Positions 13,401 through 24,000 of a stretch of DNA of 64,000 nt are shown here, in pieces. The stretch is from Pterobdella sp. o SKG-2022 (taxonomy: Eukaryota; Annelida; Clitellata; Hirudinida; Piscicolidae). The notes under the pieces were generated by a model. That model saw only the letters and a program-made list of their open reading frames with translations. It searched no databases and had not been told where the DNA came from. A program made the position numbers and the translations under genes. The stretch lies in assembly GCA_964035795.1 (NCBI GenBank), contig OZ038322.1, forward strand, positions 1,399,281-1,463,280. The letters run 5' to 3'. Numbering within the stretch: position 1 is the stretch's first letter; every line of letters starts with the position of its first letter.

Positions 13401-14044
13401 GGGAAGCATCAAGGAGAAATCCAAGACAGCGAATATTGGAAGAGTGATAAATAGAAAGGTCAGGGATCATAATGGGAGGGAGAGAAGAGAGGAGAGATTT
13501 GGACCTAGAGAATAGATAAAGTTGAATTGTAGTGTAAAAAGTCTGCCAACTCGTGGTATGACCGTTTATTAGCTTCAAAACACTGTATAGAGTGATTCAT
13601 GTTAGATGAGCTGAATATTTGTAGGAATTTCACATAAGCGTTGTAATAAACTATAAAAATGACATTACACTGTCTGAAGTATACATCCATAACTGACGAG
13701 TATTGTCAACTAGCTACATTCACCAGTGTTTCTTGTTATGTGCTTTTTTGATTTATTTGTTGCAAGAGAGCTACTTTCACCCAATAATCTCATATAATTA
13801 TGTAAATCTGATTAAAATTATGTCATGAAAATTCTAGCCGTTCCAAATTTACAAATTCAATGTGGCGATAAAGAAGTAATAAGAACGAAAAAATAATTTC
13901 CAATCGATTTGATAATGTTTTTTCCAAGCTGAATGTCCAATGGGAGATCAGAATCCACATTGCAAGAAGGAGTTGTGTGTGGATCCAGGTTGGAAAAAAG
14001 TGTGCTGCGTAACGTGCCTCAAAAAAAAATCGTGGTTTGGCTAG
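4493..14044 (+). CDS. Secreted ADAM/ADAMTS-like (M12B) pseudoprotease with seven C-terminal ShK-like modules
   Basis: Twenty exons: 4493-4544, 4618-4736, 5050-5112, 5221-5359, 5971-6097, 6823-6901, 6990-7071, 7197-7329, 7533-7658, 7920-8060, 8130-8307, 9234-9305, 9409-9511, 9740-9895, 10269-10385, 11088-11216, 11289-11396, 12282-12389, 12715-12843 and 13929-14044. They sum to 758 codons plus a stop. Exon 1 is a signal peptide (MASMFFMTLLLMLSVSA). A prodomain follows, then a catalytic-like domain from about residue 167 (KRDVVVDFS), with CSPIDLHFMS and FTFSICSVHSFEEF. The cysteine-rich part carries DHQCYKHYGKGSYFC and LDGTACGLKKWCDKGECV, typical of ADAMTS proteins. The zinc site, near residues 299-309, reads RMISRMLGAGW in place of HExxHxxGxxH. 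The flanking LGAG and D survive, so the alignment is secure and the loss is real. From residue 472 to the end are ShK-like modules. A poly(A) signal lies near 14142. The exact ends of exons 3 and 4 are less certain. Function is not known; an extracellular binding protein is inferred. Confidence 0.85.
10692..10885. repeat. Dispersed repeat R2, copy 1
   Basis: An AAT microsatellite leads into tatagcgcctcttacgcatc and then gttcagaggcgctctgctaa, followed by an A/G-rich stretch with ttccaaagaagtggacc. The same order occurs at 13138. The tatagcgcc end resembles the 3' tails of many invertebrate SINEs and LINEs. It lies inside an intron between ShK-module exons. Confidence 0.7.
11983..12149 (+). mobile_element. 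tRNA-derived SINE, tail type 1
   Basis: The head resembles a tRNA: ggcccgtataactcagc with a box A-like part, and gggttcgatctcacg as box B. It is followed by the tail cagcacctgttctacagtgt, then agcgctttgagc and the 3' end gcgctatataaat. Same family as the copies at 24236 (minus) and 49995 (plus). It lies in an intron of the ShK-bearing gene. Confidence 0.85.
13138..13360. repeat. Dispersed repeat R2, copy 2
   Basis: This shares with the copy at 10692 the order AAT run, tatagcgcc, tacgcatcgttcagag, aagaaaaatagg, agaatggacc and cagttttagc. It is moderately diverged and sits in the last intron of the ShK-bearing gene. Confidence 0.7.
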
Positions 14045-14439
14045 TGATGCTAGAAAATCAACTAAATTTAATGTTTGGAAACATCAAAATAAGCCATTCA
14101 TTGTTTTGGTATGAGTTTTACATAGGAACTAAATAGGTTTGAATAAATTCAAAAAAGAAATCTTTTTGTCTTCCAATGAGTTTATTGAAAAGCTCCTCAC
14201 ATTGGATATTTTGTTGCAAAATAGTATTTAAAAATCACATACGATGTCCTCTAAAAGTATATTTTTAGAATCTAGCTCCAAGTGTGTTTTCGACATTTTT
14301 TTTAAAAACCTCAATAGCACTTTATAATCCTAATCTCTAATGATTTCTCATGTCCATTGTGTTGTCAGCCAACAAGCACCTTTAATTTAAATACATTTTT
14401 TAAGGAAAATATTTTTTTTTCGCTTTAAATGGAATTTTT

Positions 14440-15125
14440 CGAAAGTTGATTAAAAAGCTCGTAAGATCCTTGCAACGGCCTCACTTGTCGGCCCCGGATG
14501 TACATGATCAGCATTTTTATTCACGCGATGATGGCGTTATAAAGGATATTCAAAACAAGGTAGAAAACTCATATGCCAAGTTAAGACTCAGAGTAAACAA
14601 AGCAAAAACTGAAAGATTCGATATGACAAATTCAGATAACGTAAAAATATTAGGAACAAAAATAAACTAGAAATTAAAGAATACAAAAAGCAAATATAGC
14701 AACTTTCAAGTACCATAAAATGTTGAAATCAATGAATATAAAGTTGGACAACAAAATTAAAATATATGAAATCTATGTACAACCAAACCTATTATATAAC
14801 TGCCAAACTTGGAGTTCTTCTGAAAGCGATCTGAAAAGTCTAGAGATTTTCGAAAAAAATATTTCGGGTATTTTACCCAAACCTCAAAATAAACTGAAGT
14901 TAAAGACATAAGAGAATTGATAAGAAAAAGAAGATGGAGCTACCTTGGACATATTCTACGCAGGCCAAACCTACCGATGGCAATAGAACTCCAAAATGCA
15001 TTCGGTGGAAAAAAACAAAGAGGGCGTCTACGCATAGATATTGCCAAAATAATAACAAATACAATGAAGGAAGCGGGCCTGCATGAAAACTTCGTATAAA
15101 TACATAACTAGGAACTCTCGAACAA
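14440..15125 (+). mobile_element. Degenerate 3' part of a non-LTR retrotransposon (LINE)
   Basis: Broken reading frames at 14446, 14720 and 14917 carry the region that follows reverse transcriptase in LINEs: LYNCQTWSSSES, then RKRRWSYLGHILRRPNLP and KKQRGRLRIDIAK. Stops and frame changes interrupt it. No endonuclease or reverse transcriptase core was seen upstream. It starts about 400 bp after the end of the ShK-bearing gene. Confidence 0.75.
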
Positions 15126-15995
15126 CACGGAATAACCGATTCATGTCAGTTATATTGGGAAGTAGATATTGGTATTAATAAATGACATTTTTTCTGATAA
15201 TAAGATTACTTTTACAAAAAATTTTATCGTTTTTTTTTAATATCGAAATAAAGGAGACTCTCAAACGTTCTTTTTTACTCGTTGCATTAAAAATATAATT
15301 TTTTATATCAATATATTCTTTAATTATAATGAGTATGAGCCTTGAAATTATATTCAACTGTAAGAAAAATTACAATTTTCTATTTTGAACAAAGCTTTTC
15401 GAAAACATATGGCTCGAGATGTGAACGTCTCCACTCAGATGCCATCAAGCTTTGATTATTAGTAATGCAACGCCTTTTCATTCCTAACTTTTGAAGTCAA
15501 ATTTTTTTGCTAAATTACTAATTTATTTTTACATCAAAAACAATAAATTAACGTGAAACTTGGTCCGGATCATTGTACCAACACGAAGTGCACGTTATGA
15601 GCCAGTTTTCATATTATACGCAATTTTTACCGTTTAAACATGACCAAACTTTTCTTTAAAACCTTGCCTCTTTTCAATCCACTTAAATACCTGGGGCTAG
15701 GCCGCGTCTCCTAAGCTTCTTCTACGCCCACACACTAATACATGGCTGTCACGATTTGAACCAAATAAATAGAGCCATCAATCCAATGGCATTGAACCCA
15801 AAAAAACAAAATTTTGGAAAAAATTTAATTTTTCATTGATGAGAACTTTAATGAAATAATGTACAAGACTATGGTGGTATAAGGCTGCATGTGAGCTGTC
15901 TATCAGTGGATGCACAATTCATTTCAACACATACATCTTTTAAAAATCATTTTGAAGTTAAATTATAGTAACAGAATTAAGTTATTATAACAAAA
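15126..15995. other. Intergenic, no gene seen
   Basis: AT-rich sequence between LINE debris and the 3' end of the HSP40 gene. I find no exon with protein-like composition and flanking splice sites. Part of it will be the HSP40 3' untranslated region, which ends somewhere below 15995. Confidence 0.5.
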
Positions 15996-17107
15996 CTATA
16001 GCAAGTCAGCAATTTTTCTCCTAGTAGAATTGGCAAGGCTTTCTGGGAACTGGATGTAGAAGTCTACTAACAAATCACCTCTCTTTGATGGCTGTTTTGA
16101 AAAAGGAAGACCTTCCCCTGGAAAACGTATGATTGTCTGAGGCTTGATCAAATCTTCAATTTTTTTCTGCAAACGCCTACCATCCAACGTAGGTACTTGT
16201 ATGGTAGTGCCAGTGATTGACTGCATAGTTCATATCAAATAATTATAAATATAAAACAATGAAAGAAAAACAAAAAGATGTGAAATAAAGATTTAAATTT
16301 TACCTCTTTGAGAGTAATTTTAGCTTTATACCGAATATCATTGCCATCTCTGGTGAATAGAGGGTGTGGTTTATCTTTTATCACAAAGACTATATCTGCA
16401 GGAATTTTGTTTGGACTTTGATCTCCTTCTTTTGGGAATGTTACTTTAGTCCCCTCCTTCCAGCCTGGTTTGACATCAATAGTGATCACTTTGTCTTCAC
16501 TGCGAGTTGTCCTACGATCCTGATTCAATACTTTTTTCGTTATTTTCATTTTTTTAGTTGTTCCTTTGGAAACCTCTTCAAGACTCACAAAAACATCATA
16601 TGTAATTGTAGGATCTTGTTTTTTATCTCGAGCACCATGAGAAAAACTTCTTGAAACACCAGGACCACCCATACCACTTGAAAATATGTTTGAAAACATA
16701 TTTCCAGTTTGGAAATCTTCATTGCTATTTGAGGAACCAAACGAAAAACCTTGACCACCCTGTCCAAAACTTCCAAACATTTCAAAAGGATTATCAGTAC
16801 CGAAAAACATTCTGAAGGTTTCGTGAGGATCTCCATGAAATGTGTATGTGCCTCCTGCTGAATTCGGATCCGCTCCTCCGGCTCCTCTTTTCAAACCTTC
16901 CTCGCCATATTTATCATAAATCTCTTTCTTATTTTTATCACTTAAAACATCATATGCTTCGGCAATTAATTTGAATTTTTCTTCGGCGCCAGGACCTTTA
17001 TTTTTGTCTGGATGGTATTTTAGAGCCATTTTTCTGTAAGCTTTTTTAATTTCATCTTCTGAAGCTCCTTTTGATAATCCCAATACATCGTAGTAATCTT
17101 TTCCCAT
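15996..17107 (-). CDS. HSP40 co-chaperone, DnaJ subfamily B (DNAJB1/4/5 type)
   Basis: Two exons, 17107-16304 and 16220-15996, join in phase 0 to give 342 residues, the usual length for DNAJB1/DNAJB4. The J domain spans residues 1-70 with the HPD motif in YHPDKNKG, which stimulates the HSP70 ATPase. A Gly/Phe-rich linker follows ([28 protein letters not shown]). Then come the two C-terminal client-binding beta domains with [19 protein letters not shown] and KRGDLLVDF. There is no zinc-finger region, so it is type II (B), not type I (A). A cytosolic or nuclear HSP70 partner is expected from the family. The exon 2 acceptor (tatgcag) restores the conserved ITLKE...[13 protein letters not shown] run. 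The upstream heat shock element suggests a stress-inducible member. Confidence 0.95.
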
Positions 17108-17205
17108 TTTTTCACTCTAGAAATTTGTAAATATATCAATATGAAAGAACACTGAAAATATTATGGCTCGAATTCTAAATATAGCCAAAAATATAAAAAG
17201 TTACA

Positions 17206-17213
17206 TATATATA
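17206..17213 (-). promoter_or_regulatory. Candidate TATA box of the HSP40 gene
   Basis: The eight-base run tatatata lies between the heat shock element and the start codon, about 93 bp before the ATG. The position suits a leader of roughly 60 nt. The sequence is low in complexity, so the call rests on position. Confidence 0.5.
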
Positions 17214-17248
17214 CACATAAGCAGCCGCTTAGTTGCTTAAAATTGTAT

Positions 17249-17273
17249 AGAACTTTCGAGAAATTTCGAGATT
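17249..17273 (-). promoter_or_regulatory. Heat shock element upstream of the HSP40 gene
   Basis: Four contiguous alternating pentamers, aGAAc tTTCg aGAAa tTTCg, are followed by a partial fifth (aGAtt). This is the nGAAn/nTTCn array bound by trimeric HSF1. It lies about 140 bp before the HSP40 start codon and about 35 bp upstream of a TATA run, as expected for an inducible heat shock promoter. Confidence 0.85.
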
Positions 17274-17699
17274 GTACACTATTTCTTTAAAAAATGTTAA
17301 AAATTAAATTTATATAATATTTTCGAAATATTCATAACCAGAAAACTGAAGTCTTTTTCAAAGTTTAACTAAAGCTGAGATTAACTGAACTTTAAGGCGC
17401 TAAATTAAATGTAAATCACAATTTTGGTAAACAAGTTTCACTTGTATAAATAAATAAAAATACAATAAAAAATTTAAGTTTTTCAATTTAATAAATAAAT
17501 TTTCATATAAATTCAAATCTAAAATAAATTTTTAAGTTTGAATGACCAGTTCATAAAAAAACTAAAACGGGCCCGAATAATATCAACATAAGACACCTCA
17601 AACACTTTGGACCAATGGCAAAACAAAATCTCATTTGAATATATAATATGATAATTGATAAAAACATTATCCCACATTTTTCAAAAATGGCAAAAAACT

Positions 17700-19450
17700 C
17701 CAATTGCAAAAAAAACAGTCTGCACTCCCTACCTCATATAAACCAATTTTACCACTATCTTCCTTTGCTAAAATACTATAAAAAAAATTTTTCCATTATT
17801 CAAAAATAATATCGAACTTTCTAAAGATTAACACAGTTTCATAAAAATGCACTCAACTACAAAAGCCCTGCATGCCGTTATTAACATCATAACCAACGGC
17901 CTCAACCAGAAAAAACTTCTTCGACGAACTGCAATAGACCTCTCTGAAGCCTACAACAATATAGACATAAATCTTTCAATTGAGAAAATACATCAAACTA
18001 CTATTCCTCCAACGATTATAAAGTTTCTTGCTGATTATCTCCGAGGAAAAACGCAATACACCCTGTACAATAATACCTCCTCTAAAATCATGAATATCAT
18101 ATCTGGAGTTTCTCAATAAGGTGTTTTTTCGACAACTTTCTTCAATATTTTCCACCCAAGATCAACAACATCAATATCATCACTTATGCTGACGGCATCA
18201 CTATTACATGCTCGCACAACAACATTTCTACTGCAACAAAACTACAGCAACCTTATTTAAACGATTTAAATAGTTGTATAACAAAGAACAAACTAACTAT
18301 AAATACTGGCAAAACAACAATTTCTCTACTCACTCCTGATCCATCAGAATATAAGCAAAGTATACATGTAACCATCCCTTACAAGCTCACCCCTAATACC
18401 AAAAATTCCAAAATATTAGGACTAATTTTTGACACAGGCACTTCGCGGTCACGCAAAAAGTATTGAATAGCTTTAGGCACCAATCATAGAACTTCAAAAA
18501 AATTGTGAAAACACTGAAATAATCATTTTTAGAAGTTTTATGAAGAAAAAACTAACATTCATCAACTAACAAAGCTTTTTGTACAATCCGTGAATATTTA
18601 AACATTATGATACATGAATATTTTCAAGAAAAAAAAACTAACATTTTTCAAAGCCTATGATTGGTCCAATTTAGAACAGCTTTGTGCTGCTTGGAACTTC
18701 TTTTATTTTTGATCCTAGGTTAAACTATGCCACACACATCAATAATTCTACCATCAATGCCTACAAAACACTCAATACATTACAACTTACGACGAAAAAA
18801 TGGGGAAAAAGTAAAAAAAACTTTTATCTAAACACGAATTCTTGATGAGCTCTATATAAGTGAACTTTTCAATTGTTTGGTTTCCCATCATATCTAAAAA
18901 CTCGCTCCAAAAACTCCAAAAAATTCAAAATATGGCACTTAGGACTATAACTGGGTGCACCGAAAGACACAAACATGCAACATCTAGACAATGAAACTAA
19001 AATATTACCATTGCAACATCACCTCACTATATAAAGAAACAACCTCAACATCATAGATATAAAAACAAACTAGTTTTGATAACAACAACAGTTATACGGT
19101 AGTTATAAAAACTAAAACAACAAATATTAATCCTTAAATAATAGAATCTAACCTTGAAAAAATAAACCCGACTATTAAAAGCTATCTTAAAATCATAGTG
19201 ATCGTCTTCTTCTATCCCAATTAAGAACCAACAAATCCTCTTTTCTCCAATCATATTTTAATAAAATTTCGCTCTCATTTCACCTTTCATTATTGCACTC
19301 TCTTTGTAACATTTACAATACATCACATCTTTTTAACTGCAAAAACAATCCTACGCATTTTGAACCCAGGACCGTGTGGACAAGCCTAGTAGAAGCATGT
19401 GTCTTTGTAATAAAGTGGTCCTAATTGATGGAGGAAGAAGGGGGTATTTC
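17700..19450 (+). mobile_element. Degenerate LINE with reverse transcriptase remains
   Basis: A broken reading frame from about 17830 has reverse transcriptase signatures: TAIDLSEAYNNIDINLSIEK (the D-x-S-x-A-F/Y block), GVSQ before a stop at 18119 in the position of GVPQG, then TYADGITITC, the YADD box with one change. Further on come TINTGKTTISLLTP and LRTITGCTERH, near the end of such elements. The 3' end near 19370-19440 (accgtgtggacaagcctagt) looks like a LINE tail. Many stops and frame breaks make it inactive. Clade not determined. Confidence 0.75.
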
Positions 19451-21024
19451 TTACAGTGAATAGGAGCACCGGGTTTAACAACTAAAACAGGCGCGCCAAC
19501 CATCTAATGCATCCACTACTACGGTTACAAGTTTTTCTTTGAGAATTCAAGTTAATTTCTCTACTTTCACAATATGTCTTCCATAAATTCAGCTTCTACT
19601 TCTTCATTAAGCTGAAAGACTAAGTTATCTTTGTAAAAACTCTCATTCAACTTCGGCTGTTCTTTTGCGGCCCCCAGTTTAACGTTCTTTCAAAAAAATC
19701 ATTTAACTCTTAAAAAAGAGTTTGAAACGGATTTTTATTTAAAATTTATTTCATCATTCATTTCATCTCATACCTAGAAGTTTAGCTTCAAAATGAAAAC
19801 TCCAAATCAAAATAAGCAGTTTTAAATAGCCATTATGTTGTATCCCTTGTTACAAACGAAACCCTTTAAACAAATTTTGCACCAAGCTGAGTGTGACCTA
19901 TAAAACATTACTCATACAGCTTTTGGTTACGGCAAGTGGTCAAATTGCGAGACGAAGAACTTGGCACTTTAGTGGTTTTTTCATGCTACCTCAGTACAGA
20001 AATATGTGCCATTCAAGCTTAAAAACAAGTACCACAATATACAACAATTAGAAAGAGTAGCAACAAACTAGGACATGCAAGCATATGAAGGCAATGCTTG
20101 GTGCAACATCCTGTATACGCTTGATTTTGTTTTGCTAGACTTTACTTTTAAATATTCCAGGCTCTTAAATTATTATCTTCTAATTAATATAATGTGTTTT
20201 ATAATTAATTTAAATTGAATTTAAAAGTTGTTTGGCTATAAATTTCTTCAATTAAAAATCCTTCCTCTCTCCACGTCTTGACCAGCTGATAATGAACAAT
20301 GTTGGCAAGACACAGTTAGATGAATGGCGTTCTGAGCGTAAGGCTAAAAATCAAATACTCAGTTCTCTAGTCTTCAGGCCTGCTAGCTAGTGAGGCTGCT
20401 ACCTTTTTAGAATAAAAATCTAAACAACCCTTTCCTGTCTTCCAGTAACCAATTGAAGTTACTTAAAATATATTGATAGATATTCATTTATAGTAGTTTT
20501 TTGTAAGATTTCACACAGACTGCTTGATTAGTGTGCTCTCATCAGGGTTTTTAAAAGAAGTTCATTATCAGCAAAGATGGCACCCTCAGACCCACACTCA
20601 ATAGCCTGATGAAGAAGATTGGAGATATTCCTTTCCCGCAAGAGGAAATATGGGATTAATAAAAAAAGCATTTGAAAACTTCAGATGGATACTTATAACA
20701 CCAAGTATCAGCCATTATAGAAGCTGTAAAAAAATTATTTGTTGTTCTGATATAAAATTCAATAAATAAAGTAATCCCATTACACAAATATTACTTGTCT
20801 TTGTAATTGAAAACCTTCAATCAATTTTAAATAGCTAAACAATGACTATAAACAAGCATTTAATATAAAATTCAGCACATTCACGCACGAACACAAACAT
20901 ACACAAACCAAGCTTCGTATATAAGTACTCGCCGGTTTGGAACATCTATGCCATGATTTCAAGTTTTACATTTTCTTTTTACCAATGTATCTTTACTGAA
21001 ATATAAGCACTTAGAACTTTTTCA
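19451..21024. other. Intergenic, no gene seen
   Basis: AT-rich sequence before the transporter gene. It will hold the transporter promoter and any non-coding first exon, but I could not place either. Confidence 0.5.
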
Positions 21025-24000
21025 ATGTTTGTGGAAAGTTGGAAAGCAAAGGTGAGCCGGAAGAAGGTGGTGGATGAGGGGGAGGAGACGGGTTTACACA
21101 AGTGTCTACACACCAACGACCTTGTCTTCATGGGTACTTTGTTTCTCATACCATGTTCACAAGCTTTACACTTTGTAACAAAAAATATTTTTAAAAATTT
21201 AGGCTTCAAAGCTACGTTTTCTTTTTGTTTTTATTTACTCGTATTAGAATTTGTATGATTTTTGTCTTTCATAATGTAGTAAGTAGAGCATAAGATTAGC
21301 AAGTTGAACCTTGTACGTGCAACTGTCAACACCTGTTTCACGCAGTTTCCCTTTAAAAAGCCTTTAAGCTTCACTAGATTAATCTCTAAACAAACCTCTT
21401 TTCACTCCGTAAAAAACAAAAAAAAAAACAGGAATAACAGCGTTGGGAGTGTCGATCTACGTGGTAGGAGGGCAAGTGGTGCATCATGCGGGTCCTGCTG
21501 CTCTAGCCAGTTACATCCTCGCCTCCATCGCTGCTGCCTTCTCAGGTGAGCTACTGTTGCAATGTCTGTATTAACCAAACTGGTATCTGAAATCTCTGTT
21601 ATAAGTCTCTATCCTTTTGGTTTCCACAAACGTGTTGGTTTAATGTACTAAAATTGCTGACCTAACTCTTAATAATTTAACATGAGCTTTGCTTAAATAT
21701 ATTAAAATTTGAGTAGATGAAAAATATTAAAAATAAATTCAGTAAGCAGAATTGTACAAAAGTATTGATGAAAGTTTCATAACCTTGTTTAAAAAATAAG
21801 TTGAATTAGTGTTGTTGCATGACATCACAAGCTGTTCCCTGCAAAGAATCGATTAGTATAATATCTTAAAATTTCACGAGCCATCTTCAATAAACAGTTC
21901 AAATGTTCTGATGCTCGTTATCGTTTCTGAAACTTAATTTAAAGCTAGAACAGAACAACATCCGGAAATCGCCACTAACACTACAAGTGAGCATGGATTG
22001 ATGCGAAAAATTCGACTATAATATCGTGTAACTCGAGAAGCAAACCCGTGAAGATATGTGACCAAAGAGTTTTCCAGAAAACCCACTTTTGAAACATTAT
22101 CTCTAGTATTTTCACTTTTGGTTTCATACTGCTTTCTTTGCAAAACAACATCCTTGTTTATAGAAGGTTTTGCGCTTATCTGATGTTGGTGCTTGTGGGC
22201 AGAGTTTGTTGATTGTGGGGCTAATCTATCTGCCTAGAAGTACTTGCTTGTATTCTGCTGATGCTTTTTTTGAGTATTTTTGTGCTTTTAAAAAATCACT
22301 GTGTTCACTGTTTGTCGGTTATGAATGATATAAATAACTTTATGACTTTTTGGGAGGTTTATACTTTGGTATGGTGGCCCGTATAGCTCAGCTGGTAGAT
22401 CATTAGAATAATTATCTAAAATTACCGGGTTTGATCCCACGTGGGCCGAAATTAAGTACACAAAAAATAGCGCCCTGTGAAACAACTGTGAAGCTAACGA
22501 AACCCCAATAGGGGCGACTAATGGTCGACCTAAAAAAATGGTGGTCCCGCAAGAGACCTCATTCTTGCTTGTCGTTTTGAAGAACTCCCGTAGTATGCAA
22601 TCAACCACTGTTTTTCATGCTCTTCAAAATGTTGAATAACATCAATGGAAAATAAATTTATTATAGACAAAAACAATATATAACTAAAAAGTTGATGAAA
22701 TGAACAATGCTAAACATCAAATACAAACTGGGAATAATAGTTTAGAAAATTTTTTTGAATTTTTTAATAATTGAAAACAGAACTAAAATTTTTGTAGCGC
22801 TGTGTTACGCTGAGTTCGGCAGCAGAATCCCTAAGGCAGGTTCGGCCTACGTGTACACATACGTGTGTATGGGGGAGCTGTGGGGCTTCATCATTGGCTG
22901 GTGTATCCTGGTGGAATACGTTGTGGGTCAGTGCGTTCTAGTCGTATTTATCATTGTTTAAAATTCACCATTATTTTTGACATGTTACAAATATATTTGA
23001 AATTTTAAAAGTAATGATTAAAATTGTGTTGGTTCTTCAAAACTGTGAAATGTGCATCATTGAGAGACTAAGGTGCGTCTAATCTGCAGGAGTAGCCAGT
23101 GTGGCTTCTTCAGCCAGTCTGCACATCAATCTTTGGTGCAAAAACTCTATCGCCACATTTCTCCAACAACACCTGCCTATCAACTCATTTCCTTTCTTCA
23201 ACAAATACCCGGATTTAATCGCCTTTTCTCTCCTTGTTATCTCCACTGGTACGACATTTCGCTTCACAATCAATTCAAATTAATTTATGATTGAAACACA
23301 GTTTTTCTTTGCATTGGAATCAAAACTTCTTCCTTCATCAACAAATTCATCGCCATCTTCAACCTCCTATCTTCACTCGTCTTCATCATTTATGCTTCAA
23401 TGTTCATCAACTTTCACAACTGGTCCATACCCAAAGATTCGGTATTTCATTTTGAATATTTCAAAATTTTTTACGTCAGTTTATGAGAGAACTTTAATAC
23501 ATTTTGAATAATTAACCTCGAAATTTTGAATCATGAAAACACGAATAATAGTTACCTAGTGATGATATAGAATATATCGAAAAGCCTGTCAAAAGAAAAA
23601 GTTCAAATATTTTTTGAATCCACATTCATTTATTAAGCAAACAGCTATAATTTTTGATGTGTAGCCTTATGATAAAACGTTAGCATTTTTGAATATTATA
23701 ATAAAAATCCAAAGTTTTATATTATTTATCAAAACAACTACTATATTAATATGCAATCCTAAACCTCGAAATAAAATTTATGGGTATCGAAAAGCTTTCA
23801 ACTCAAACAATTTGATTTTTTCAAAAGCCACAATAAAATGAGTAATATTTCAGAACACTAGTTAGTTTATTAAGATAAGAAGCATTTCGTTATCAACGTA
23901 AAATTTAAAAGTAATATCAATAAAACTGTTTCTCATGCTTGAAAATGTTATGATGATAACGAAAAGCTTCGTATCTTAATAAACTAACTAGTGTTCTGAA

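Larger units (their letters stand above)
9740..14044 (+). other. Array of seven ShK-like cysteine modules, one per exon
   Basis: Seven consecutive exons of the pseudoprotease gene (9740, 10269, 11088, 11289, 12282, 12715 and 13929) each encode one six-cysteine module ending in CCxTC or CCxSC: CCRTC, CCHTC, CCDTC, CCETC, CCQTC, CCLSC and CCVTC. Most begin with a CxxGD-like turn, such as CKYGD, CPYGD, CNGD, CPKGD and CPMGD. The six internal junctions are all phase 1, so any exon could be duplicated or skipped in frame. Module length is about 35-51 residues. ShK folds are widespread in secreted animal proteins as well as in sea anemone peptides. Nothing here indicates a toxin, and the fold assignment rests on cysteine spacing alone. 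Confidence 0.8.

Noticed and set aside
22376..22450. Functional tRNA gene
   Set aside because: The stems are imperfect, and the same head recurs with SINE tails at several intronic places on both strands. The same reasoning applies to the heads at 11983, 24301, 26274, 48893 and 49995.
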